Origin: a virus
IMG/VR virus record: IMGVR_UViG_3300045008_000284
Location: 1-28,079 of that record
DNA length: 28,079 nt
Reading direction: 5' to 3' (one strand)
Shown: piece after piece, positions 1-7,079 of the stretch
How the letters are laid out: every line of letters begins with the position of its first letter
How positions within the stretch are numbered: the stretch's first letter is position 1
Translations under genes and position numbers: made by a program
Notes under the pieces: model-generated
The model's input: only the letters and a program-made list of their open reading frames with translations
Database searches by the model: none
Told to the model about the DNA's origin: nothing

Positions 1-115
1 CCACCTCTACCGCAGAGTTATCCACGGCGCCGGGCGCCGCAGGTCCCTCTCTACCGAAGACGACCGGCGCGCTGGGTAACTCGTGTTCAACACTCACGGG
101 GTGGGAGGCGTCCAT
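1..115 (-). CDS. Partial unknown gene, cut by the left window edge
   Basis: An open frame runs leftward from an ATG at 115 off the window edge; only 38 codons are visible, beginning MDASHPVSVEHEL. An AGGAG ribosome binding site lies 7 bases upstream of this ATG. A second ATG at 120 in another frame ends after eight codons, so 115 is the better start. The frame begins 27 bases after the stop of the leftward gene at 143-391, so the two probably share an operon. The visible residues show no motif I recognise. It may be an early or regulatory phage gene, but that rests only on its position and strand. Confidence 0.4.
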   Translation of the reverse strand, partial: MDASHPVSVEHELPSAPVVFGREGPAAPGAVDNSAVEV

Positions 116-142
116 TCCATTTCTCCTGGTGGTGGGTGATGT

Positions 143-391
143 TCAGTCTTCGAGGACGATGCGGCCGTCAAGGGTGATCCAAAGGCGGGCGTCTTCTGGG
201 GTGGCCATTTCGCGCGTTTCGCGTCCGGTGGACATCCAGACGCCGTCCTTGCCGGTGTAGCTGTAGGCCTTGCCGTCGTGGATGACCTCGACCGGCAGGT
301 TTTTGTGAAACTCGACATCGACGTTCATCCAGCCGCGCAGGCGATGGTTGGTGTCGATGACTTTGGCCTCGATGGTCTGTTTGCGGTTCAT
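143..391 (-). CDS. Small hypothetical protein (82 aa)
   Basis: This encodes 82 residues starting MNRKQTIEAKV. I chose the ATG at 391 because a GAGGAAG ribosome binding site sits about 7 bases upstream. The frame also stays open to an ATG at 505, giving 120 aa, but that start has no visible binding site and would overlap the first codon of the rightward terminase gene. The protein is soluble, mixed alpha/beta in composition and has a Trp-containing middle (DGVWMS). I do not recognise the family. It is transcribed away from the packaging genes, so the roughly 110 bases between 391 and 504 probably hold divergent control signals, although I see no convincing -35/-10 pair there. Confidence 0.6.
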   Translation of the reverse strand: MNRKQTIEAKVIDTNHRLRGWMNVDVEFHKNLPVEVIHDGKAYSYTGKDGVWMSTGRETREMATPEDARLWITLDGRIVLED

Positions 392-503
392 GCTGTCTTC
401 CTCGCGTGTGGTGATGGTGATTGCATGAACGCGCTGTTCTGGAGGAAAGCCAAGCTCTGAATCGCAACGTTGGAGAACATCTGCGATCGGCTTGATGGTG
501 ATC

Positions 504-1052
504 ATGGGTCTGTCGATACGCGCCTACGCCCGACATCGCGGCGTCTCTCACGTGGCGGTCAAGAAGGCGATCGATAGCGGGCGCATCACGCCCGAGCCGG
601 ATGGCACGATCGAGCCGAACCGAGCCGACCTGGAGTGGGCACAGAACACGGTGTCCGCCCGGAAACCCGCCCCGACGAAGGCAGCACCCGCTGCAGTCGA
701 ACCGCCGCGCGCACGTGCGATCGAACCAGCGGAGCCGGCGGCACCCGTTCTCTCGACCGGCGGCACCTCGCTACTGCAGGCCAGGACGGTCAACGAGGTG
801 GTAAAGGCGCAGACCAACAAGGTCCGTCTGGCGCAGCTCAAGGGCGACCTGGTCGACAGGTCGCAGGCGATCGCGCATGTGTTCCGGTTGGCGCGCACGG
901 AACGCGATGCCTGGCTCAACTGGCCGGCACGCATCTCGGCGCAGATGGCGGCCAAGCTGGAGATCGATGCCCACGAACTGCATGTGGCCCTGGAATCCGC
1001 CGTGCGCGATCACCTGATCGAACTCGGCGAACTGCGCGCCCGGGTGGATTGA
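504..1052 (+). CDS. Terminase small subunit, Nu1-like
   Basis: This 182-residue protein matches the size of lambda Nu1 (181 aa) and lies directly before a GpA-type large terminase, so it is most likely the DNA-recognition subunit of the packaging enzyme. The N-terminus (about residues 2-25, LSIRAYARHRGVSHVAVKKA) looks like a winged helix-turn-helix of the kind that binds the packaging site. A Pro/Ala-rich linker follows (about 50-90), then a helical C-terminal part suited to contacting the large subunit. In-frame starts also exist at 492 (TTG), 495 (ATG) and 498 (GTG); 504 begins the conserved-looking part and has a weak GGTG upstream. The stop and the next start share one base (TGATG), indicating translational coupling. 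Confidence 0.8.
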   Translation: MGLSIRAYARHRGVSHVAVKKAIDSGRITPEPDGTIEPNRADLEWAQNTVSARKPAPTKAAPAAVEPPRARAIEPAEPAAPVLSTGGTSLLQARTVNEVVKAQTNKVRLAQLKGDLVDRSQAIAHVFRLARTERDAWLNWPARISAQMAAKLEIDAHELHVALESAVRDHLIELGELRARVD

Positions 1053-3028
1053 TGGAACTGGAAGAATACGAAGGCGCGCTCGACATCGAACGAGCCTGGC
1101 GAGAGGGGCTCGTCCCGGATCCGCTGCTGTCGGTGTCCGAGTGGTCTGACCGGCATCGGATGCTGTCCTCGAAAGCCTCCTCGGAACCGGGGCGATGGCG
1201 CACCAGCCGCACCCCGTACCTGAAGGAGATCATGGACTGCCTGTCGCCGACCTCGCCGGTCGAGCGCGTGGTATTCATGAAGGCGGCCCAGTTGGGCGCG
1301 ACCGAGATGGGATCGAACTGGATCGGCTACGTGATTCACCACGCCCCCGGTCCGATGATGGCGGTCTGGCCGACCGTGGAAATGGCCAAACGCAACTCCA
1401 AGCAGCGGATCGATCCGCTGATCGAGGAGTCGCCCATCCTCAAAGAACTGATCGCGCCGGCCAGGAGCCGCGATTCGGGCAACACCATCCTGGCCAAGGA
1501 ATTCCGGGGCGGCGTGCTGGTGATGACCGGGGCCAACAGCGCGGTCGGCCTGCGCTCGATGCCGGTGCGTTACCTGTTTCTCGACGAGGTGGATGGTTAT
1601 CCGCTCGACGTCGATGGCGAGGGCAATGCTGTAGCCCTGGCCGAGGCTCGCACCCGAACCTTCGCGCGCCGGAAGATATTCATCGTATCGACGCCGACGA
1701 TTGCCGGCGTCAGCACCATCGAACGGGAATACGAGGCCAGTGACCAGCGACGCTTCTTCGTGCCGTGCCCGCACTGCGGTCACCGGCAATGGCTGCGCTT
1801 CGAGCAACTGCGCTGGGAGCGTGGCGAGAACGGTAATTTCCCGGAGACAGCGGCCTACGTCTGCGAGTCCTGCGAGGTTCCGATCCCGGAGCATCACAAG
1901 ACCTGGATGCTTGAGCATGGCGAGTGGCGTGCGATGGCCGAGGGAAGCAACCGCACTGCGGGGTTCCATCTGTCGTCGCTGTACAGCCCCATTGGCTGGC
2001 GCAGTTGGAAGGACATCGCGATTGCCTGGGAGCGTTCCATCAGCAAGGAATCCGGATCGTCAGCCGAGATCAAGACCTTCAAGAACACCGAACTCGGGGA
2101 AACCTGGGTCGAGGAAGGCGAAGCGCCCGACTGGCAGCGTCTGCTGGAACGGCGCGAGGACTATCGCATCGGCGCCGTGCCGGTCGGTGGCCTGTTGCTC
2201 ACCGCCGGTGCCGACATCCAGAAGGATCGGATCGAACTCTCGGTCTGGGCCTTCGGCCGGGGCAAGGAATCCTGGCTGGTCGAGCACCGCGTGCTGATGG
2301 GCGACACCGCACGCGACGAGGTGTGGAAATCCCTGGCGGCGGTCATGCGCGAGACCTGGACGCATGAGACCGGTTGCCAGATGCCGCTGGCGCGACTGGC
2401 GCTGGATACCGGTTTCGCCACGCAGGAAGCCTATGCGTTTGTCCGGTCGGTGCGGGATGCCCGGCTGATGGCCGTCAAAGGCGTGGCCCGTGGCGCGGCC
2501 CTGGTCGGCACGCCGACAGCCGTGGATGCCACGACCGGCGGCAAGAAACTGCGCCGAGGCATCAAGGTGTTCTCGGTGGCGGGCGGCATTGCCAAGCTGG
2601 AGTTCTACAACAACCTGCGCAAATCCCCGGAAGTCGCCGAGGACGGTGTGACGGTTCGCTATCCGGCCGGTTTCGTGCATCTGCCCAAGATCGATGCTGA
2701 GTATCTGCAGCAGCTGTGTGCCGAGCAACTGGTCACCCGGCGTGACCGGAATGGCTTCGCCATTCGTGAATGGCAGAAGATGCGCGAACGTAATGAGGCG
2801 CTGGACTGCTACGTCTATGCCCGGGCAGCGGCGACGGCTTCCGGCCTCGATCGCTTCGAGGACCGGCACTGGCGCGAACTTGAACGACAACTGGGACTGT
2901 CTCCACCGGAGAACGTTACTCAACAACCTACCGAGGCCACCGAATCCGGTGGCCATGTTGTTTCTGGAGCTCGTGGAGGATCTGAACGACCGGCCCGTCG
3001 CCTGATCCGCAGCCGTTGGCTCACATGA
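1052..3028 (+). CDS. Terminase large subunit, lambda GpA family
   Basis: This is the 658-aa ATPase and nuclease that pumps DNA into the prohead and cuts concatemers. Visible motifs are a Walker A-like KAAQLGATE (residues 77-85), a Walker B YLFLDEVD (174-181) and a VSTPT coupling motif (212-216). A possible zinc-binding pair of CxxC motifs follows (CPHC 239-242, CESC 271-274). The C-terminal nuclease region has acidic residues in AGADIQ (D388) and ALDTGF (D452). The length agrees with lambda gpA (641 aa). The start overlaps the small-subunit stop by one base. An upstream extension of the frame exists, but it lies inside the previous gene and is not homologous-looking. Confidence 0.96.
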   Translation: MELEEYEGALDIERAWREGLVPDPLLSVSEWSDRHRMLSSKASSEPGRWRTSRTPYLKEIMDCLSPTSPVERVVFMKAAQLGATEMGSNWIGYVIHHAPGPMMAVWPTVEMAKRNSKQRIDPLIEESPILKELIAPARSRDSGNTILAKEFRGGVLVMTGANSAVGLRSMPVRYLFLDEVDGYPLDVDGEGNAVALAEARTRTFARRKIFIVSTPTIAGVSTIEREYEASDQRRFFVPCPHCGHRQWLRFEQLRWERGENGNFPETAAYVCESCEVPIPEHHKTWMLEHGEWRAMAEGSNRTAGFHLSSLYSPIGWRSWKDIAIAWERSISKESGSSAEIKTFKNTELGETWVEEGEAPDWQRLLERREDYRIGAVPVGGLLLTAGADIQKDRIELSVWAFGRGKESWLVEHRVLMGDTARDEVWKSLAAVMRETWTHETGCQMPLARLALDTGFATQEAYAFVRSVRDARLMAVKGVARGAALVGTPTAVDATTGGKKLRRGIKVFSVAGGIAKLEFYNNLRKSPEVAEDGVTVRYPAGFVHLPKIDAEYLQQLCAEQLVTRRDRNGFAIREWQKMRERNEALDCYVYARAAATASGLDRFEDRHWRELERQLGLSPPENVTQQPTEATESGGHVVSGARGGSERPARRLIRSRWLT

Positions 3029-3037
3029 GGATGAAGC

Positions 3038-3400
3038 ATGAGCCTGCAGTCGCAATTGAACAGCTTCGTGACGCGGGTGGCCGAGATGTTTCAGCAGGTG
3101 GAGACGCGCACAGGAGCCCTCGATCGACTTAATACCTCAGCCAAGTCTGATCTGGTCACCGCGATCAACGAACTGGCCGCCCGCGAGATCGGCGGCGGAA
3201 GCAGCGGCGTGGCCTTCACCCACAGCCAGGTGTCGGCCGCGACGCTGTGGACCATCAACCACAACCTGGGATTTCGACCGTCGGTATCGATCCTCGATGC
3301 CGGCGGTAACGAGATCGAGGCCGACGTCGTGCATACCGGCCCGAACCAACTGGTCATCCACTTTGCCGTCCCGGTCGCCGGGGTGGCCCGACTTACGTAG
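3038..3400 (+). CDS. Small tail-fibre-like protein (120 aa)
   Basis: It has a short helical, probably coiled-coil N-terminus (about 1-48), a glycine hinge (GGGSSG near 53) and a compact beta domain. That domain contains TINHNLGFRPSVSILDAGGN (about 72-91), a form common at the ends of phage tail fibres and appendages. The start has a GAGG site 7 bases upstream. It is the first of three appendage-like genes inserted between the terminase and gpW; in lambda these genes are adjacent. Its C-terminal domain resembles that of the next gene, so the two are likely related by duplication. Receptor binding or fibre attachment is inferred from composition and domain style. Confidence 0.65.
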   Translation: MSLQSQLNSFVTRVAEMFQQVETRTGALDRLNTSAKSDLVTAINELAAREIGGGSSGVAFTHSQVSAATLWTINHNLGFRPSVSILDAGGNEIEADVVHTGPNQLVIHFAVPVAGVARLT

Positions 3401-3420
3401 TCATCACACAGGAGAAACAC

Positions 3421-4212
3421 ATGTCCCGCAAGCAACTCTCGGATCTCGACTTTGGCGGCGTCGCCCGCATTCGCAATCTGCCGGCCCCGGTTAATCCGGA
3501 CGAGCCCGTCCGCCAGCAGGATCTCAACTCGGCCGTCGAAGGTCTGGCGTGGAAGGATTCCTGCCGCGTGGCCAGCCAGGCCAACGTCAATCTGTCCTCG
3601 CCTGGTGCGTCCATTGATGGCATCACGCTGACGGTTGGCGACCGTGTCCTGGTCAAGGCCCAGACGGTTGGCTCCGAGAATGGCATCTACATTTGGAACG
3701 GTGCGGCAGTCGCCATGACGCGCAGCCTCGATGCCTCGATCAGCAGCGAACTTGAACAGGCCGTCACGACCGTCGAGGAAGGCACGTCGGCCGGCACCAG
3801 CTGGCGGCAGTCGGTGGTCAATTTCATTCTCGATTCCGACGATGTGACCTGGCTGCAATTCGGTGCGGCGATCGGTGCTGCCTCGGAAACCAGTTCCGGT
3901 ATCGCCGAGATCGCCACGCAGGCCGAGACGGATGCCGGTACCGACGATCAGCGCATCGTCACGCCACTGAAACTGAATGCCTGGGCCAACAAGACGCGCC
4001 GGGCGCAGGCGACCATCGGTGATGGCAGCAGCACCCAGTTCGACGTCAATCACAACTTCGCCACGCGCGATGTGGTGGTCCAGGTCTATCAGGCTTCCGG
4101 CAACTATGAGCAGGTGACCTGCGATGTGAGCTTGCCCACCGCCAACACGGCTCGCCTGAACTTCGCCGCCGCACCTGCCAGCAACGCCTACCGTGTCGTG
4201 GTGATGGGCTAA
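3421..4212 (+). CDS. Tail fibre protein (263 aa)
   Basis: This 263-aa protein looks like a short tail fibre. The N-terminal half carries the RIRNLPAPVNPDEPVRQQDL segment often seen in phage appendage proteins. A beta-rich middle follows, with GDRVLVKAQTVGSENGIYIW (about 80-99). A linker, SSGIAEIATQAETDAGTDDQ (about 159-178), is typical of tail-fibre repeats. The C-terminus (about 205-263) holds a VNHNF...VVVQVYQASGNYEQV domain paralogous to the end of the previous gene. An AGGAG site is 7 bases before the ATG. It most likely forms part of the host-recognition apparatus. Its position between packaging and portal genes is unusual for a lambda-like phage. Confidence 0.75.
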   Translation: MSRKQLSDLDFGGVARIRNLPAPVNPDEPVRQQDLNSAVEGLAWKDSCRVASQANVNLSSPGASIDGITLTVGDRVLVKAQTVGSENGIYIWNGAAVAMTRSLDASISSELEQAVTTVEEGTSAGTSWRQSVVNFILDSDDVTWLQFGAAIGAASETSSGIAEIATQAETDAGTDDQRIVTPLKLNAWANKTRRAQATIGDGSSTQFDVNHNFATRDVVVQVYQASGNYEQVTCDVSLPTANTARLNFAAAPASNAYRVVVMG

Positions 4213-4215
4213 GGC

Positions 4216-4767
4216 ATGAAGGATCTCGCCTATCGGGCGGTGCCGGTCGTCACCGTGCTGCCGGCACCCTCGGTGTTCCTGGCGGGCGTCATCGCGCGCC
4301 TTGCTTCGGACAACAAGCCCTATTGGTGCGACGGCACGCAATGGGTCGATCTGTCCGCCAGTGGTGGCGGTGCACTGTCTTCGGCCACCGCTGCCCTGGC
4401 GGCGGATGTCAGCCTGACAACGAGCAACCAGTGGTACGACGGTCCTGCCGTGTCGCTGGCGGCTGGTACCTGGCTGGTGGCTACGACGATCACTCAGGTG
4501 CGCGCCGCCACCACAGCCGAAACCATCTACGGTCGGCTGACGACCGGGACGGTGCACTACGCCTCGACGCAGATGTACCACGCCTCGGCCAATGGCGCGG
4601 GCGTGACCCTGGGTCTCAACGCGCTGATCACCCTGGCGACGACCACCACGGTCAAGTGCCAGTGCGCGACCTCGGCCGGCAACACCAACAGCCGCATGAA
4701 GGCGGCCCTGACCGCCAATGGCAGCGGCAACAACGCAACGATGATCACCGCGCTCAAGGTGGGATAA
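4216..4767 (+). CDS. Putative receptor-binding appendage protein (183 aa)
   Basis: The N-terminal 50 residues contain NKPYWCDGTQWVDL, a pattern found at the start of many small phage fibre or tip proteins. The rest is rich in Ala, Thr and Ser with alternating hydrophobic residues, including VSLAAGTWLVATTITQV. It ends in MITALKVG, reminiscent of C1q/TNF-like jelly-roll tip domains. It starts 3 bases after the previous stop with only a weak AAGG, so translation is probably coupled. With the two genes before it, it forms a three-gene appendage cassette. Receptor binding is inferred; no catalytic motif is visible. Confidence 0.6.
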   Translation: MKDLAYRAVPVVTVLPAPSVFLAGVIARLASDNKPYWCDGTQWVDLSASGGGALSSATAALAADVSLTTSNQWYDGPAVSLAAGTWLVATTITQVRAATTAETIYGRLTTGTVHYASTQMYHASANGAGVTLGLNALITLATTTTVKCQCATSAGNTNSRMKAALTANGSGNNATMITALKVG

Positions 4768-4771
4768 ATCT

Positions 4772-4993
4772 ATGGCCTATACGGAAGAACAACTGACCCT
4801 GCTGGAAGCGGCGCTGGCCAAGGGCGAGAAGCGCGTCACCTTCGGCGACAAGACCGTCGAATATCGCTCGGTCGATGAACTCAAGGAAGCGATCCGGGCG
4901 GTGGAACGCGGGCTGGCCGAACAAGCCGCGAACACCGGTCTGATTCCGCCGCCGGCCCGGCAGATTCGCGTCGTCACGGGCAAGGGATTCTGA
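4772..4993 (+). CDS. Head-tail joining protein, gpW-like
   Basis: This 73-aa protein matches lambda gpW (68 aa) in size and in the pattern TEEQLTLLEAALAKGEKRVT followed by an amphipathic helix (SVDELKEAIRAVERGLAEQ). In lambda, gpW binds the portal after packaging and helps form the connector to which the tail attaches. Its place directly before a lambda-type portal gene, sharing a TGATG junction, is the canonical one. The short C-terminal tail (RQIRVVTGKGF) is probably flexible, as in gpW. Confidence 0.88.
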   Translation: MAYTEEQLTLLEAALAKGEKRVTFGDKTVEYRSVDELKEAIRAVERGLAEQAANTGLIPPPARQIRVVTGKGF

Positions 4994-6510
4994 TGGGCAT
5001 GTTTAAGACAATCCGGCGTCGCTTGTTCGGCGGCAATCCCACGTCGGCGATCTACGACGGTGCCGGCAGCGGGCGGCGTACCTTGGCCTGGGCGGTATCG
5101 AATCCGGGGGCGGTCGCCGCGCTGGCCTTCACCCAGGACAACCTGCGCGCCAAGAGCCGCGATCTGGTTCGGCGCAATGCCTGGGCAGCGGCTGGTGTCG
5201 AAGCCTTCGTGGCGAACTGCATCGGCACCGGCATCAAGCCGCAAAGCCTGGTGGCGGATCCCGCCCAGCGTGAAGCCATTCAGCGCCTGTGGTGGGACTG
5301 GTGCGAGTTTGCCGACGCCAATGGCCTGACCGACTTCTACGGGCTGCAAGCCCTGGCCACCCGGGCGATGCTCGAAGGCGGGGAAGCGATCATTCGCCTG
5401 CGCTGGCGGCGTCCCGAGGATGGCCTGCCGGTGGCGCTGCAGATTCAGGTACTGGAAGCCGAGCATCTGCCGCTGGCGATGAACCGAGAACTAGCCAACG
5501 GCAATGTGATCCGTGCCGGCATCGAGTTCGACCGCTTGGGTCGGCGGGTGGCCTACCACCTGTACCGCTCGCATCCCAACGATGGTGGCTTGGCACCGAT
5601 GTCCGGTGCAGGTGGTACCGACACAGTGCGGGTGCCGGCTGAAGAGGTGATTCATCTGTTCCGGCCGCTGCGTCCTGGCCAGATTCGTGGCGAGCCCTGG
5701 CTCGCGCGTGCCCTGGTCAAACTCAACGAACTCGACCAGTACGACGATGCCGAACTGGTGCGGAAGAAGACGGCAGCCATGTTCGCCGGTTTCATCACCC
5801 GTCTCACCCCCGAAGACAACCTGCTAGGGGAAGGCTCGGCCGACGCCAATGGCGTGGCCCTGGCCGGGTTGGAACCTGGCACCTTACAGATCCTGGAACC
5901 AGGAGAGGACATCAAGTTCTCGGCACCGGCGGATGTGGGCAGTTCCTATGCCGAGTTCATGCGCCAGCAGTTCCGCGCCGTGGCCGCCGCGATGGGCATT
6001 ACCTACGAGATGCTGACCGGCGATCTCACACAGGTGAATTACTCGTCGATACGGGCCGGGCTGCTGGAATTTCGTCGCCGCTGCGAAGCGATCCAGCATG
6101 GCGTGATCGTGCATCAGCTATGCCGGCCGATCTGGCGGGCGTGGATGGATCAAGCCGTACTCGAAGGTGCGCTGGCGTTGCCGGGCTACAGCCGCCGTCG
6201 TCGCGAGTATCAAACCGTCAAGTGGATTCCCCAGGGCTGGCAGTGGGTCGATCCGCAGAAGGAATTCAATGCCCTGAAGCTGGCCATCCGTGCCGGTCTC
6301 ATGAGCCGTTCGGAAGCTATATCGGCCTACGGCTACGACGCCGAGGATGTCGATCGTGAGATCGCGGCAGATAACGCACGGGCCGAAGCCCTCGGTCTGG
6401 TTTTCGATTCGGATCCACGGCACGACAAGGGTGCGCCCGTGGAAGCGGGGCACGCCGTGGATGCGAACTCAGCCGAGGCGCCTGCGGATGCCGAATCTAC
6501 TGGCGTTTGA
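4993..6510 (+). CDS. Portal protein, lambda gpB family
   Basis: This 505-aa portal forms the twelve-fold ring at one head vertex through which DNA enters and leaves. The family signature is clear: RGEPWLARALVKLNELDQYD (about 229-248), followed by the segment ending in KKTAAMFAGFI. Later comes GITYEMLTGDLTQVNYSSIR (about 335-354), leading into GLLEFRRRCE. The length is close to lambda gpB (533 aa). The start overlaps the gpW stop by one base. The last 14 bases overlap the 3' end of a toxin gene on the opposite strand, so the extreme C-terminus (about the last four residues) is shared DNA and may have been reshaped when that module arrived. Confidence 0.96.
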   Translation: MGMFKTIRRRLFGGNPTSAIYDGAGSGRRTLAWAVSNPGAVAALAFTQDNLRAKSRDLVRRNAWAAAGVEAFVANCIGTGIKPQSLVADPAQREAIQRLWWDWCEFADANGLTDFYGLQALATRAMLEGGEAIIRLRWRRPEDGLPVALQIQVLEAEHLPLAMNRELANGNVIRAGIEFDRLGRRVAYHLYRSHPNDGGLAPMSGAGGTDTVRVPAEEVIHLFRPLRPGQIRGEPWLARALVKLNELDQYDDAELVRKKTAAMFAGFITRLTPEDNLLGEGSADANGVALAGLEPGTLQILEPGEDIKFSAPADVGSSYAEFMRQQFRAVAAAMGITYEMLTGDLTQVNYSSIRAGLLEFRRRCEAIQHGVIVHQLCRPIWRAWMDQAVLEGALALPGYSRRRREYQTVKWIPQGWQWVDPQKEFNALKLAIRAGLMSRSEAISAYGYDAEDVDREIAADNARAEALGLVFDSDPRHDKGAPVEAGHAVDANSAEAPADAESTGV

Positions 6511-6778
6511 GGTCGCGGTAGAAGTTCTCGTGAGGTCCAACCGCCTCAAGATAGACGAGGCGAACCTCATCATCGACGGTGTAGCCGAGCAGGTAAAGCT
6601 GGTTCTGGCTGCGGAATTTGTAGACGAACAGGTCGGCCAGGTCGCCTTTCTTGTGCTCGCCCACCGTCGGGTCGGCAGCTACGACTTCCGTCGCGTCATC
6701 GACATCGGCAGCGAGGTTGTCGTGAAGTTTCTTATAGGCCCGGGCGAAGCGGCGGGTTTGCTTGAGTGCGTAGCTCAT
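6497..6778 (-). CDS. Type II toxin, RelE/ParE superfamily
   Basis: This 93-aa basic protein has the RelE/ParE fold pattern. A helical hairpin lies at about 5-33 (RRFARAYKKLHDNLAADVDD), followed by a GEHKKGDLADLFVYKF strand region (40-55), strands QLYLLGY and VRLVYLEAV, and a C-terminal HENFYRDLKR (83-92). Members either cleave mRNA on the ribosome or poison gyrase; the sequence alone does not tell me which. It starts inside the antitoxin stop (ATGA overlap), the usual antitoxin-first order. The gene runs against the phage late transcript and its end overlaps the portal gene by 14 bases. Confidence 0.88.
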   Translation of the reverse strand: MSYALKQTRRFARAYKKLHDNLAADVDDATEVVAADPTVGEHKKGDLADLFVYKFRSQNQLYLLGYTVDDEVRLVYLEAVGPHENFYRDLKRQ

Positions 6779-7008
6779 TCACGCCGGCTTCTTGGCACGA
6801 AGGGCGTGGCGTCCTCACGCGATTCGGCCATCGAGGCCAACGATTCGGCAATGAAGCTGACCGGTAGATCGGGATTGTCCAGGGCAGCACGGCCCACCTT
6901 GGCCCAGTACTCGACCTGGCCGGCAATGGTCCGATGCTCGGTCAAGGCCTCGTTGCGCGCCTGGTCGTAGAGCTTCTGGTCGATGCGGATGGAAGTCGAT
7001 GTCGTCAT
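6775..7008 (-). CDS. Antitoxin, ParD-like family
   Basis: This 77-aa protein pairs with the toxin immediately downstream. The N-terminus (TSIRIDQKLYDQARNEAL, about 5-22) resembles the ribbon-helix-helix start of ParD-like antitoxins. The following RTIAGQVEYWAKVGRAALDN (26-45) is the hallmark of the PF11903-type ParD_like family, and the C-terminal tail is the likely toxin-binding part. I chose the ATG at 7008 because an AGGTGA ribosome binding site lies 4 bases upstream. A longer frame to 7098 would run through the operator and the protease ribosome binding site. The dimer probably binds the palindrome at 7040-7057 to repress its own promoter. Confidence 0.88.
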   Translation of the reverse strand: MTTSTSIRIDQKLYDQARNEALTEHRTIAGQVEYWAKVGRAALDNPDLPVSFIAESLASMAESREDATPFVPRSRRE

Positions 7009-7039
7009 GGCGTCACCTGAGTCAGTCTCAATAAATACG

Positions 7040-7057
7040 TTACCACAAGTGTAGTAA
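7040..7057. promoter_or_regulatory. Palindromic operator of the ParD-like/RelE-type module
   Basis: TTACCACAAGTGTAGTAA is an 18-bp imperfect palindrome with 7 of 9 base pairs matching. It lies in an AT-rich island just upstream of the antitoxin, in otherwise GC-rich DNA. A TTTACT/TTTATT pair with 17-base spacing on the minus strand could be the promoter that it overlaps. Autorepression by the antitoxin is the usual arrangement; binding here is inferred. The ribosome binding site of the rightward protease gene starts only about 10 bases away. Confidence 0.6.
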
Positions 7058-7079
7058 ATCTCTCGCAGGAGTTCAACCC

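Noticed and set aside
278-460. A 60-codon plus-strand frame before the small terminase gene
   Set aside because: It is antisense to the better supported gene at 143-391 and has no ribosome binding site.
3091-4581. A 496-codon minus-strand open frame across the fibre genes
   Set aside because: It spans three well-formed plus-strand genes with ribosome binding sites and has no recognisable domain.
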